From the NCBI GenBank assembly GCA_938007965.1, contig CALLMH010000002.1:28394-92393 (forward strand): DNA of 64,000 bases, written 5' to 3'. Shown here one piece after another: positions 30,375 through 41,136 of this stretch. A program made the position numbers and the translations under genes. Numbering within the stretch: position 1 is the first letter of the stretch; every line of letters starts with the position of its first letter. Under the pieces are notes generated by a model, which saw only the letters and a program-made list of their open reading frames with translations, was not told where the DNA came from and did no database searches. The DNA comes from an uncultured Saprospiraceae bacterium. Its GTDB lineage: Bacteria; Bacteroidota; Bacteroidia; Chitinophagales; Saprospiraceae.

Positions 30375-30955
30375 AGGATTACAAATATTATTATTAATGT
30401 TAAGGAGTAGAAACTAAATATAAATTTATTTTCTTTTTTAAATTTATTCCTTAAAATCTCAATTCCTTTTTTTACTCTTGTTTTCACAGTCCCTATCGGA
30501 ATATCAAATTCTTTTGCCAATTCACTTTGAGAATATCCTTTAAGGTAAAGATGTTCTAATACAAAAGCGTATTTATCATCTAATTCTTTAATCATCCGAT
30601 TAGTATCAATATTGTCAGTATCAATGTAAGACCTTTCAACATCATGTACGAGTGGATCTATGCTTTCGGATTTTTCTTCTGCCTGAAATGACTTTAATCT
30701 TCTGATATCTATCGCTGAATTCTTTACAATCTTCGCCATCCATGTGAATAGAGTAGACTTACTAGAGTCATACTGATCTATGTTATTCCATATTTTTAAA
30801 AAAGATTTCTGAATGGCGTCCTCAGCAAATGCATGGTTGTTAAGAACCCTCACTGCTATACCATACAGCGAATTCGTATAGTTGCTGTAGAGTAACTTCA
30901 GACCTGCTTCATCTCTATTCAAAATCAAATTGTGTATTTCTTGATCTACTTTCAC
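30371..30955 (-). CDS. ECF-type RNA polymerase sigma-70 factor
   Basis: Sigma2 (AEDAIQKSFLKIWNNIDQYDSSKSTLFTWMAKIVKNSAIDIRR) and sigma4 (HLYLKGYSQSELAKEFDIPIGTVKTRVKKGIEILRNKF); GTGA overlap with the anti-sigma gene. Confidence 0.92.
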   Translation of the reverse strand: MKVDQEIHNLILNRDEAGLKLLYSNYTNSLYGIAVRVLNNHAFAEDAIQKSFLKIWNNIDQYDSSKSTLFTWMAKIVKNSAIDIRRLKSFQAEEKSESIDPLVHDVERSYIDTDNIDTNRMIKELDDKYAFVLEHLYLKGYSQSELAKEFDIPIGTVKTRVKKGIEILRNKFKKENKFIFSFYSLTLIIIFVIL

Positions 30956-31412
30956 TGATTTATTATTCTAAAAATGGTGGTGTTGATTTTAAGAATTTAG
31001 TTCGAAATTAACAAAATAATCTTATACGTAATGTAACTATTGCATTAGATTATTTTATTTTTTTTTCATTTTATTTATAATATCTATTTCTGTGTAGTTA
31101 TTTCATAATTTTTACGCAAATGTTGAGAAGAACATATACTATTTGTCTAAATCAATGATGGTATAACAAGAAATGGAACCTAGTGTTTAAGTAATTTTGA
31201 TAGCTTGTCATAAAATATTTGAAAGAGGAGTTCTTGGTATGCCATATATAGTTGAGAGGTAGGCCTGGATTGACTCTAAGAAGCATACAGTAATTTAGAT
31301 TACAGACACTACAAGATATGACGATAGAGAAAGTATTGTTTTGGTCTTTACCATTACTGCATTAGTTTCTGTGATTTCACAATATGTTGATCCTATTAGT
31401 GGTTATAAATCA

Positions 31413-32207
31413 ATGGAAAATAAAATTACATTTCTGCTCTTCTTATTGATTTTATTTAGTTGGAATAATGGAATCGATGCGCAAAAATTGTATCAAGTAT
31501 CTAATAAGGAGGCTGGAACAACTCTTGGTACTTCGGTGATGATGATTCTAGGAGGTGAGCTTATAGAACATCGGAGAGGGGATATCACAGTTGCAGATAT
31601 AGATAATCTTAATTCTTCATCTATCTTAGGTTTCGATAGCAAAGTCGTAGAGAATTTCTCTGATCAAGCATCACGCACTAGTGACATATTTAAAGATGGG
31701 ATAATAGTAGTCCCGTTTTCGTTTTTTCTTTCTTCTAGAGGAAGAGAAAATGCAAGGGAGATATTTTTGATGTATTGTGAGGTTGGAGCTATCAACTTTG
31801 GATTGACTAGACTGGTCAAAGGAGCGACGGGAAGATATCGTCCATATGCTTATAATCCAGATGTAGATCTATCGCTCAAGCTAAGTCCCACCACACGAAG
31901 ATCTTTTTTTTCTGGGCATGTCAGCCATGTAACTAGTTTGTCATTTTTTACAGCATCAATATTCGAAGATCTATATCCAGACTCTAATATGAAGTACGTC
32001 GTCTGGACAGGAGCATTAGCTGCTCCGGCTATAACCGCCTACCTCAGAGTGAAAGCTGGAAGGCATTTTATATCGGACGTAGTAGTAGGTTACGCAGTGG
32101 GCGGAGCTATCGGTTACTTGGTCCCTAGATTCCACAAAACTGTCAAGGATCACAACATAGATATCATTGGTGCTGAGGGAGGATTAGGTATGATTTATAC
32201 ATTTTAA
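31413..32207 (+). CDS. PAP2-superfamily phosphatase
   Basis: VKGATGRYRPY, RSFFSGHVSHVTSLSFF, RVKAGRHFISDVVVGYAVG (three PAP2 motifs); start moved to MENKITFLLFLL (signal peptide). Confidence 0.88.
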   Translation: MENKITFLLFLLILFSWNNGIDAQKLYQVSNKEAGTTLGTSVMMILGGELIEHRRGDITVADIDNLNSSSILGFDSKVVENFSDQASRTSDIFKDGIIVVPFSFFLSSRGRENAREIFLMYCEVGAINFGLTRLVKGATGRYRPYAYNPDVDLSLKLSPTTRRSFFSGHVSHVTSLSFFTASIFEDLYPDSNMKYVVWTGALAAPAITAYLRVKAGRHFISDVVVGYAVGGAIGYLVPRFHKTVKDHNIDIIGAEGGLGMIYTF

Positions 32208-32238
32208 TCCGAAGATACATTGGTGGTGTCTACTCGAT

Positions 32239-33456
32239 TTATTGCGCTATTGCTAATGGGTAATTTACCTTCATGACAGGTTTATTCCCGATGTTGCTGA
32301 CTTCGCCTTCTACACATATATTTTTGTCTTTTAGATGTTTCACTGGGTCATAAGTGAAGTTAGTGAGCTGGTCTTTATATATCATTATAGAGCAGTAATC
32401 ATTAGGGAATTTTCTATCTAGATTCAACCATGCGTGGCCTTTACGGCTGTTACGAGCGCTCACTACTTTACCGCACACTGTTACTTTCCGATACTTTCCC
32501 ATCTGGCGGGCTATGGTCTCTGTATTGTATTGGCCTCGAGCGAGCGATACTTGTGGGATCGGTTCTACTGAGCCGTTTTGATATTCAGAGAACCATTCTT
32601 TTACGTCGTACTTTGATTCGAGTGATTGATTTATTTTGGGGAAGTAATCATAACCCGTCATTTTTTCCAATTCGTCTACTGTAATAGTATATGTGTCTAC
32701 AGGTCTTGAGAGCTCTTTATTGGCCATCAGAAAACCAATAATTCTTTGGTTCGTGTTGTCGTAAGCTATCTTAAGATAAAATTCTGGGATGCTTACTCCA
32801 TTTGGAGATTGTTTGATCTTTGGTAAATCATCTGTAAGGATTGGTGCTGTGATTATCGCCAGAGGTACATTATTTCTTACCACATAGTTTCTAAGCATAT
32901 TTTCTAATTCGGACCACTTTTTACGATTTAGGTCAGGATCTTGTGGTGACATATTCGAGTAGAAATAGCTCTCTGATACCGCTCTACTATACCATCTGAA
33001 ATCTGCAGATGGGGCGAGATGTCCTCTATCATATCCAAATCCCTCATATTGTTCATCTTCCTTGCGCTCAGGATAATAATTAAAATAGTCATCTTGTTCG
33101 GCGGTGCCGGTAGCGACTATCGGATCTACTCTGAAATCATTCGTCCTTGCGCTTCCAAGCTCTTCGACTTCTGGGGTGATCATATGTGCCACCCAAGAAG
33201 ATTGTTCGTGTGCCTCATTATATTCGAAAAAGTAGGCTGTATGTTCTAAATAATTGGCTGATGGAAGTCCATAAGATTCTAGATCATCTTTATAAATTTT
33301 CCATTTTTGTGTATTTATTTTCTCAGAGACAACTAGTCTAGACTCGTCTATTTCGATCAGTTGATTTTCCAGTTCTGAGAGAATTTCCTTTTTTGATTGG
33401 GCTATCATTATCATGGGCTCAATCATGATAAGTATTAGGATTATTTTTTTAATCAT
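32239..33456 (-). CDS. Secreted DNA/RNA non-specific endonuclease (NUC1 family)
   Basis: YDRGHLAPSADFRWYSRAVSESYFYSNMSPQDPDLNRKKWSELENMLRNYV (DRGH motif); N-terminal signal peptide. Confidence 0.9.
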   Translation of the reverse strand: MIKKIILILIMIEPMIMIAQSKKEILSELENQLIEIDESRLVVSEKINTQKWKIYKDDLESYGLPSANYLEHTAYFFEYNEAHEQSSWVAHMITPEVEELGSARTNDFRVDPIVATGTAEQDDYFNYYPERKEDEQYEGFGYDRGHLAPSADFRWYSRAVSESYFYSNMSPQDPDLNRKKWSELENMLRNYVVRNNVPLAIITAPILTDDLPKIKQSPNGVSIPEFYLKIAYDNTNQRIIGFLMANKELSRPVDTYTITVDELEKMTGYDYFPKINQSLESKYDVKEWFSEYQNGSVEPIPQVSLARGQYNTETIARQMGKYRKVTVCGKVVSARNSRKGHAWLNLDRKFPNDYCSIMIYKDQLTNFTYDPVKHLKDKNICVEGEVSNIGNKPVMKVNYPLAIAQ

Positions 33457-33594
33457 CTTATATTTTTTACGGATACAAATGTTACGAAAATAATCCGAGC
33501 ATACTCTACTCTATGGTACATTATTGAGATATTTTACACTTTGTGTACATCGTGTAAAGTAGAATGGTCAAAAAAGTGAATTTCATAAACCTAA

Positions 33595-33624
33595 AAGCCC
33601 CATCACAATCAAGTGGTGGGGCTT
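33595..33624 (-). terminator. Intrinsic terminator downstream of the giant propeller gene
   Basis: AAGCCCCATCAC-aatcaa-GTGGTGGGGCTT (11/12 pairing). Confidence 0.75.
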
Positions 33625-33649
33625 CATGTATTTATATAGAAAGGGATAT

Positions 33650-36600
33650 TTATTCTACAAATATCTTCTTACTGTGTACTATCGCACCATTTCTTAAGTA
33701 CGATTGGATGTATATTCCTGTAGGCATTTCGTTACCTATGTTATCATTGTTGGATATTAATCTTCCAGATAGATCAAAGATTACAACCTGATCGTAATTT
33801 TCATCAAATTCTATGTCGTTGGATGAAGAAAATACTTCTTGCCCTACGGTATAGTAACCCTCACCCATATACGGCATAGTGAATGCTATGTATTTGGAGT
33901 TGGACTCTACTAATGTAATATCTAGATATTCCCAGTCTATTTGATCACCTACCTCAGGTTCGTCAGTTGTGTACAACCCTTTAATATCTTCGCTAAACCA
34001 CTCTTCACTTCCCTCTTTCGGCATGAATATGGTGAGGGATACATCCTGTCCGTCATTTTCTGTTGTAACGTAGTGGATTCTATCGATAAATAGCATTCCG
34101 AAATCTGTATTGGCTTCCGCGCTATTAGAGAATAAATTAGTTACTACACAGGCATCCGTAGGCCCTAAGTTCTCGACAGCACATAGAAGACTATCACCCC
34201 CTTTGAAATATGCAATTTCGCCAGCTGGTAATTCAGATGAGAAAATTCTCTCTGTTTGGTTATAGATGTTTTTCGGACCTATATTAGTCAAGATAATATT
34301 AGGTAGTTGTTGAGCAACTCTCAAATTACCAATTGTCGTACATCCTGTTTGACCATCAGCAAATTGTGTAATTAATGCAGTATAATCAGCTACACTACTA
34401 GCGATCTTATCATCATCAGTAGTCCCAGGATTATCATAGCATATTTCGATTAATAAGTTATTTTGACCATTGTATTCAAATGGGGTATCGAATGTTATTC
34501 TATTCATACCTAGCTCAGTAGTTACTGATCCATTATATACAGTCGTCAGATTCCCGTCTTCGATAAATAATTCACCCTCTATTTCGTCATTTGATACTTC
34601 TCCGATAGAGATAGTAAAGTTTTGGAACGGTGCAGTACTCTTCTTTTCTACAAGATTAAATGAAATCTCTCCTATCAAGCCAGCTTTCAAATCCGTAGCA
34701 TCGAGTATTTCTTTGCTGTATAGAAGCTGAGTTCTAGCATTTCCCCAGTATCCTCGGAATACATTCGGTCCTTCTAGTGTTCCATTTCCTACTGTTACAT
34801 CAGAACTCACTCCTTGGATATTAAACTCTTCATCGTTTTCTAAGATATTGATTTTGATATTATCTCTCAATACATCTTGATCAGATTCCAATGTAATGTC
34901 CAATAGTTTATCACCATCAATCAATGCATTATCAAATATTTGAATGTCGAAAGAGGTAGTTTTTTCACCAGCAGGAAGCACAATTTCATCATCTAAAATA
35001 TCATAATCTTCGCCAAGCACAGCCGTACTTGATGGATCAATATTCAATGTAATATTAGCATCAACATCAAATGGTACAGGGGTGCTGATGCTGATCGTTC
35101 TAGTGTCTACTAAGTTACAAAAATCATCATCTAGCTCACCGATTGGAGATATAGATACATTATTATTGTTGAACGAGATACTCGGCACTGCAAACCGACT
35201 TGAAGTATACAGTCCCTTACCATAAGTACCTGCAAGCATTTCTAGATCACTCTTCCTGTATTTGATCATATCTACTCTGACGAGGCCTATTTCAGGACTG
35301 ATATTAGACCAGCTCGTATTAGCACCATCAGCTTCTGCTAACCAGATGCCCAATTCTGTTCCTAGGATCACTTCTTTGCTATTACTTGGGTTGAATATTC
35401 CCCATCTTACAGGCATATCGGGAAGGTCACCTTCTATAGATGTCCATGTAGCTCCTTTGTCCTCAGATAGGAAGACGCTTACTACACCAAAGTTACTATA
35501 AGTGATCAGTAGTCTGTCAGAATCAAAAACATCAACATTGACACTTCTTACATATCCGCTTCCTGATCTTAGTAACTCACCACTAGGATTTTCAGATCTA
35601 GGATTGGTCACTCTGACTACATTACCCTCATCAGTCCCTAAGTACAGTAGATCAGAATTATTAGGATCTACTTCTAATGCACTGACTTGATCAGAAAACA
35701 ATTGTGGTATTGATACTTCTGTTCGGGCTTTACTGACTAGATTTGTTCTATAGTATTCACCCTCCAAGTGACCAGAATATAACACGTTATTGACGTCGTC
35801 TAGATCAGTCGGATTTATAAATGCAATATCCTCTCCACCAGGCTGTGAATATGAATCTAAACTATTGAAATTACCATTCGTAGTAGCTCTGAAACCTCCA
35901 AATTGAGAAGCTACTACCATGAAATTAGGATTTATTTGGTTGATATGGCAGTATGCTCCATCACCACCATTTATATCTATTCCGTCTTCCAGACCAGGTT
36001 GATTAACCCATACTGTACCATTATCCTGTGCACCTGCAATGAAAAAGTCATTCCCTTCTTCTGGGTGAATATCACAAGCATAAAATTGTGTACTTACATA
36101 ACCTCTACTCAAGTCTTCTATTGTTGGTGTAGATGCTGTGGCATTTTCTGTCATCCATAATCCACCATCATTACCGAAGAACATCTTATCAGATGAACCA
36201 TCTAGAAATTGTGCAAAATGTTGGTCGGCATGTACATATTCTGTACCTGTTCCAGTAAACCATTCAGACATTTGCGACCAACTATTTCCACCATTGGTAG
36301 TTCTATATAGATTGATACCTCCGATATATATTCTGTCGCTATTGTTTGGGTCGATTGCGACGGATAGATCATACCATGCTTGATCTCTAGCCATAGTACT
36401 CAAGAAATTGAATCCGCCATTTTTTTCTGACCAATTATTTCCTTTATCTGTCGATACGAGTATAGCTCGCACTTGGTTAGTCGATGCATGTTGTGCTAGA
36501 GCCACTACTATATTAGGATCATTTTGTGAAGTTGCGATTTCTATTCTTTCATAGTCGTCGATTCCTAATTCCTTGAAGTCCCACTGAAATCCTCCATCAT

Positions 36601-37399
36601 CAGATCGGTACACACCATCTTGGGTTCTAATACCCATACTTGCATATATTGTACCATCAGAAGTGATTTCTAAGTCTGCCGCTCTGTTAGAAAATCCTTG
36701 GTTACCATTGGATAGTACTGCAGCCCATGTCTGTCCTCCATTGAGTGACATCTGTACTCCGTCTCCTCTAGTTGCGGCCAATAGATTTCCATCAGCGGTA
36801 AATAGTAGTTTTTGGGTAAATTGAAAATCAGAATTATTAGTTGCTTCTAATCTAGTCCATGAGTCACCTCCATCCGTAGATTTATAGATACCATCACCTC
36901 TGTATGCTTCGCCATTGAACCATCCTTCTCCTGTACCTAGGTATAGCGTGTTTAGTTCATTTGGATCTTGCGCGATGGTAGTCACTGCTGGATTTCCGAG
37001 GTAGTTTAGTCGTGTCCATTGAGGATTGGTGGAGGCATCTGTGATCTTCCAAATACCACCAGATACACTACCCACGAATAGGGTGTTGCCAGAAGGATCC
37101 CTCTTGTCTACAAGTATTCCTCTAGTTCTTCCTCCCACATTATTAGGTCCTCTTGATACCCACTCGTCACCTTCTCTACTATCAAGGACTCTGCCCGATT
37201 TGATGATTTCTTGTTTTATAGCATAGAGACTAGCGGTTGGGATATCTCCAGTTATTGGATTAGCTGTCATCTTAGCTTCTTGGTCAGCCATACGCGCCAC
37301 TCTATCACCTTTCGTGAATGGTTTATATTCGATTTTTTCTTTACAAGAGCTGAGAATAAACAATGACACAACAGTCACATAAAATAAGGATTTCTTCAT
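33650..37399 (-). CDS. Large sortilin/VPS10-like beta-propeller protein with Calx-beta-like region and T9SS CTD; N-terminal lipobox
   Basis: Repeated GIYKSTDGGDSWTRL/VYRSDDGGFQWDF-type Asp-box repeats; MKKSLFYVTVVSLFILSSCKEK; C-terminal YDQVVIFDLSGRLISNNDNIGNEMPTGIYIQSYLRNGAIVHSKKIFVE. Confidence 0.86.
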   Translation of the reverse strand: MKKSLFYVTVVSLFILSSCKEKIEYKPFTKGDRVARMADQEAKMTANPITGDIPTASLYAIKQEIIKSGRVLDSREGDEWVSRGPNNVGGRTRGILVDKRDPSGNTLFVGSVSGGIWKITDASTNPQWTRLNYLGNPAVTTIAQDPNELNTLYLGTGEGWFNGEAYRGDGIYKSTDGGDSWTRLEATNNSDFQFTQKLLFTADGNLLAATRGDGVQMSLNGGQTWAAVLSNGNQGFSNRAADLEITSDGTIYASMGIRTQDGVYRSDDGGFQWDFKELGIDDYERIEIATSQNDPNIVVALAQHASTNQVRAILVSTDKGNNWSEKNGGFNFLSTMARDQAWYDLSVAIDPNNSDRIYIGGINLYRTTNGGNSWSQMSEWFTGTGTEYVHADQHFAQFLDGSSDKMFFGNDGGLWMTENATASTPTIEDLSRGYVSTQFYACDIHPEEGNDFFIAGAQDNGTVWVNQPGLEDGIDINGGDGAYCHINQINPNFMVVASQFGGFRATTNGNFNSLDSYSQPGGEDIAFINPTDLDDVNNVLYSGHLEGEYYRTNLVSKARTEVSIPQLFSDQVSALEVDPNNSDLLYLGTDEGNVVRVTNPRSENPSGELLRSGSGYVRSVNVDVFDSDRLLITYSNFGVVSVFLSEDKGATWTSIEGDLPDMPVRWGIFNPSNSKEVILGTELGIWLAEADGANTSWSNISPEIGLVRVDMIKYRKSDLEMLAGTYGKGLYTSSRFAVPSISFNNNNVSISPIGELDDDFCNLVDTRTISISTPVPFDVDANITLNIDPSSTAVLGEDYDILDDEIVLPAGEKTTSFDIQIFDNALIDGDKLLDITLESDQDVLRDNIKINILENDEEFNIQGVSSDVTVGNGTLEGPNVFRGYWGNARTQLLYSKEILDATDLKAGLIGEISFNLVEKKSTAPFQNFTISIGEVSNDEIEGELFIEDGNLTTVYNGSVTTELGMNRITFDTPFEYNGQNNLLIEICYDNPGTTDDDKIASSVADYTALITQFADGQTGCTTIGNLRVAQQLPNIILTNIGPKNIYNQTERIFSSELPAGEIAYFKGGDSLLCAVENLGPTDACVVTNLFSNSAEANTDFGMLFIDRIHYVTTENDGQDVSLTIFMPKEGSEEWFSEDIKGLYTTDEPEVGDQIDWEYLDITLVESNSKYIAFTMPYMGEGYYTVGQEVFSSSNDIEFDENYDQVVIFDLSGRLISNNDNIGNEMPTGIYIQSYLRNGAIVHSKKIFVE

Positions 37400-38098
37400 A
37401 TCGGTATTAATTGATGTTTTTGATATTGAAATGATTTAAAAACTAGTGTTAAAATGATTTGCAAGTGCCCTGTAGCTTTGTACAGAATTTAAATTTTGAA
37501 AATCCAAGCTGAAATATTGAGATTCAATGGCTTGCAAAGGAATTAACATTGTGTTCTTAAATCACATCAGTTTATATTTTAAGCGAAAATATACTTTTTC
37601 ATGTAAGGCACGTGTCAAATAGAACACATTTCACGAATAAATTAAAAAACTGTCTTTTGGCTTAACAATACAGAAACTTTATAAGGCGATAGGAAACAAT
37701 ATTCTACATGCTAGAGAATAGTCCTTATTTGTAGATTAGTAGTTTGTCGGTTTTCGAATTATACATTATTTAGATCGCTCATAATGCTGTTCACATAATC
37801 AAGAAATTCAAGCAATTTGGCAATAATAATGGATGATATATTTATAACATTTTGAATCGCATCTCTATTTTTCGACGTGTAATCGGATAATTATCAGTCG
37901 TTGTTGGATGCCTTTCCTCAGTTTGTAGGATACTATGCTGCACGCACTTTTTATTAATCCAGCATATTGACAAAAAACGATTTTATATATTGCATCTATA
38001 AAGTTATATTGTGGGAACACATAAAATCAAAGTTGAGTACCTAGCCTAAATATCTGAAGTCATTGAGAGGAGTGGACCAACAATCAAAATAAATAAAA

Positions 38099-38806
38099 AT
38101 GAAAAAATACATATTAATTGTTTGCATAGCGATAGGTTGTAGTACCATTTCGACAGCTCAATATTATTATGGAGTGAAAGGTGGATTGGGATTAAATATG
38201 CAGCGATGGAATAGTTTCGAGCGAGATATATTATTTACACCATTGGTAGACCTGTATGTAGAGTCACATGATGATCCTATTAATAAACTTTATGCGTCAT
38301 TAGGTTTTCATACGAGAGGGAGTGCTATCAGAGGTTTTGGATTCCAATCTTTTAATTCATATAGATTCAATAATATAGCATTGGAAGCAGGATTCAAGCA
38401 GATGCTGAGTGTGTCAAAAAAGTATAACCCATACTACATGCTTGCTGGACGATTAGAATATACTGTTAGTACAAATTTGGATGGCGGTGGTCTACAATTC
38501 AGTTTATTGAATTTGGTAGATGATAATTTTGTCAATAGATTTAATTACGGTCTTACGATTGGCGGTGGTTTTGAGTTTCAGTGGGATGATACGAAGGTCA
38601 TATTCGTAGAAGCTTCAATAAATCCTGATGCATCAAGGCAATACGATCAGCCTTCGACAGCCGTAATTACAAACCCCAATCCTAGCCCATTTAATCCCAA
38701 TCAGACGATTACTATTCTTCCTCAAGAAGTAAGAAATGTTAGCTTAGAACTGAAAGTAGGAATTAAGTTTCTCGGTGGATATTGGGAAGAAGATGGAGAA
38801 TACTAG
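38099..38806 (+). CDS. Small outer membrane beta-barrel protein
   Basis: Signal peptide MKKYILIVCIAIGCSTISTAQ; strand-like pattern GVKGGLGLNMQRW...VSLELKVGIKFLGGYW. Confidence 0.7.
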   Translation: MKKYILIVCIAIGCSTISTAQYYYGVKGGLGLNMQRWNSFERDILFTPLVDLYVESHDDPINKLYASLGFHTRGSAIRGFGFQSFNSYRFNNIALEAGFKQMLSVSKKYNPYYMLAGRLEYTVSTNLDGGGLQFSLLNLVDDNFVNRFNYGLTIGGGFEFQWDDTKVIFVEASINPDASRQYDQPSTAVITNPNPSPFNPNQTITILPQEVRNVSLELKVGIKFLGGYWEEDGEY

Positions 38807-38900
38807 ATAATGAGTGCATGATTCGATTCAGGAGACTATTGATTGAAATATTCCTTTCATTCCATTTCGTATTTACCGTAAGAAAACAGACTTTTGCGGC

Positions 38901-40082
38901 ATGAAAAAATACACAGCTGATAAAATATTTACACTTGTAGGTGAGCCATTAGAGAATCATGTAGTGATAACAGATAATGACGGCGTAATCAAAAGCATAG
39001 ACCCGATAGCTGATCATGATGTAAGTTCCGTAAATTCTTATAAAGGAATTATAACACCTGGTTTTGTAAATACGCATTGCCATCTCGAATTATCTCATAT
39101 GAAAGGCCTAGTAGATACAGGGACGGGATTGATACCATTCATAAGTAATGTAGTAAAGCATAGGGATTTTCCAGAGGAACAAATATTAGATGCAATTGCG
39201 AATGCTGATCAAGAGATGTATGATGAGGGGATAGTCGCAGTAGGTGATATATCAAATAAAGCGGATACGGCCGTAACGAAGGCTAAGTCAAAAATTAATT
39301 ACTACACATTTGTAGAGATGTTTGACTTTATGCAATCTGCAATGACTGACGATACTATAGATCAATATAAAGAAGTATTTGACGCACATTCTGATGAAAA
39401 TGGAAATCGAAAGTGCTTCGTTCCTCATGCACCATACTCTGTAAGTGAAGGCTTATACGAGTATATTAGAAATGAAAATTATCAAGACGATACGGTAAGT
39501 ATTCATAATCAAGAAACGGCTGCAGAGCAAGAACTCTTTAAAACTAAAACAGGTGAATTTCTTAAGTTCTATGAAGGATTTGGATTTGGTCTTGATAAAC
39601 TAGAAGCCACGGGTAACGGAAGCATCTACCATGCTATGAAATATATGAATGCGATGATGAAAACACTCTTCGTACACAATACCATGACCACAGCAGCCGA
39701 TATCGCCGCGGCACACGATTGGAACTATAGAACATACTGGGCCACTTGTGCCAACGCGAATCTATACATAGAAAATCGACTTCCAGACTATCAAGCATTT
39801 ATAGATGCTGATGCGAAAATGACAATAGGAACCGATAGCCTCACCTCCAATTGGCAGTTGTCTATCTTAGAAGAAATGAAAACCATCAAAAAATATAAGT
39901 CCTATGTACCTGTGGAGACGCTCATAACCTGGGCTTGTAAAAATGGTGCTGAAGCGCTGGGCTATGATGATCAATTCGGCACTTTAGAAATCGGGAAACG
40001 GCCTGGATTAGTGCACATAGATGCCAGTGTAGCCGATGATGGTACTGTTGATATATCTACAGCAAATGCAAGAAGAATATAA
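38901..40082 (+). CDS. Amidohydrolase-family protein (cytosine/aminofutalosine deaminase-like)
   Basis: GIITPGFVNTHCHLELSHMKG metal-binding motif, FVPHAPYSVSEGLY, SIHNQETAAEQELF, IGTDSLTSN, C-terminal LEIGKRPGLVHID. Confidence 0.85.
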   Translation: MKKYTADKIFTLVGEPLENHVVITDNDGVIKSIDPIADHDVSSVNSYKGIITPGFVNTHCHLELSHMKGLVDTGTGLIPFISNVVKHRDFPEEQILDAIANADQEMYDEGIVAVGDISNKADTAVTKAKSKINYYTFVEMFDFMQSAMTDDTIDQYKEVFDAHSDENGNRKCFVPHAPYSVSEGLYEYIRNENYQDDTVSIHNQETAAEQELFKTKTGEFLKFYEGFGFGLDKLEATGNGSIYHAMKYMNAMMKTLFVHNTMTTAADIAAAHDWNYRTYWATCANANLYIENRLPDYQAFIDADAKMTIGTDSLTSNWQLSILEEMKTIKKYKSYVPVETLITWACKNGAEALGYDDQFGTLEIGKRPGLVHIDASVADDGTVDISTANARRI

Positions 40083-40097
40083 ATGATGAAGTTGGTA

Positions 40098-41027
40098 TTA
40101 ATATCTCCAAGCAAGTATCCTACTTATTTTCTGACCTTGTCCCATTTCTATAATCTTCACGTTTTTGACTCTGGCGGATTTTAGGGCTCTTTCTAGGGGT
40201 GCAAGGCTCGATTTCTTAGAAACTAGCGTAGTGAACCACTTACAGAGGTGGGGTAGTTTACGACTTTCGTGAATGATATGTTTTATGAACTCTACCTCAC
40301 CGCCTGGATATGATAGCTCTGTAGATTGTCCGCCAAAGTTAAGTGATCCTTTTTTATTTCGTTTTCCGAGGTTGTTCCATTTTCTGTTTGTTGCTGCAGC
40401 GGCCTCTTCTTGTGATCCGTGGAATGGAGGATTGCAAATGCACGCATCGAAAGTTTCTTCTCTTCTCACCACTCCAAAGAATATCTTATTTGCTTCTTTC
40501 TGAAACGCGACTTGAATATGCTTTTTGAGTTTATTTGCTTCTACGATCATAGAAGCGGCCTTATATGCCCTAGGATCTACCTCGCTCGCTAGGAATTCCC
40601 AGCCGTATATCGCATTGCCGAGTAGTGGATATATGCAGTTAGAACCAGTTCCTATATCTAGGATTCTTATTTTATCAGATGGGTCTTTTTTTCTTTTCCA
40701 GTCATCTTTTTTAGGTTCTTCTTTTTTGAATCCGAGAAGATCAGCTATATAATGTATGTGGTCGGCTCGACCAGGTATCGGTGGACATAGATATCCATCA
40801 GGGATAGCCCACTTATGTATTCCGTAATGGGCGGATAGTAATGCTCCATTGAGTGCTCTCACGGATGATGGTACACTGAAATCTATCGTAAGATTTTCAT
40901 ACTCGTTTTCAAAAACATGGCCTTCTAGCGCAGGATATTTGGATACTAGAAATTCAAAGTCATATCCATCCTTATGAAGATTTCTAGGGTGTAGAGGTGA
41001 TTTTTTCTTTTTTTGCTCTTGTGCCAT
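40098..41027 (-). CDS. rlmF: 23S rRNA (adenine(1618)-N(6))-methyltransferase RlmF
   Basis: LHPRNLHKDGYDFEFLVSKYPAL, ALLSAHYGI, ILDIGTGSNCIYPLLG, CNPPFHGSQEEA (N6-adenine MTase NPPF motif). Confidence 0.95.
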   Translation of the reverse strand: MAQEQKKKKSPLHPRNLHKDGYDFEFLVSKYPALEGHVFENEYENLTIDFSVPSSVRALNGALLSAHYGIHKWAIPDGYLCPPIPGRADHIHYIADLLGFKKEEPKKDDWKRKKDPSDKIRILDIGTGSNCIYPLLGNAIYGWEFLASEVDPRAYKAASMIVEANKLKKHIQVAFQKEANKIFFGVVRREETFDACICNPPFHGSQEEAAAATNRKWNNLGKRNKKGSLNFGGQSTELSYPGGEVEFIKHIIHESRKLPHLCKWFTTLVSKKSSLAPLERALKSARVKNVKIIEMGQGQKISRILAWRY

Positions 41028-41136
41028 GGTAGATCAGGGTTTTGTAATTGCAAAGATAGGAATTCATTCGACGACGGATGGAGAATCATAGTGTCATCTG
41101 TATTTTATCCACGTAAAGGCAAAGCAAATATTATAA

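Noticed and set aside
37440-38098. About 660-bp intergenic gap before the small beta-barrel gene as a possible ncRNA or pseudogene
   Set aside because: No convincing hairpin, repeat or translated similarity could be recognised by eye.
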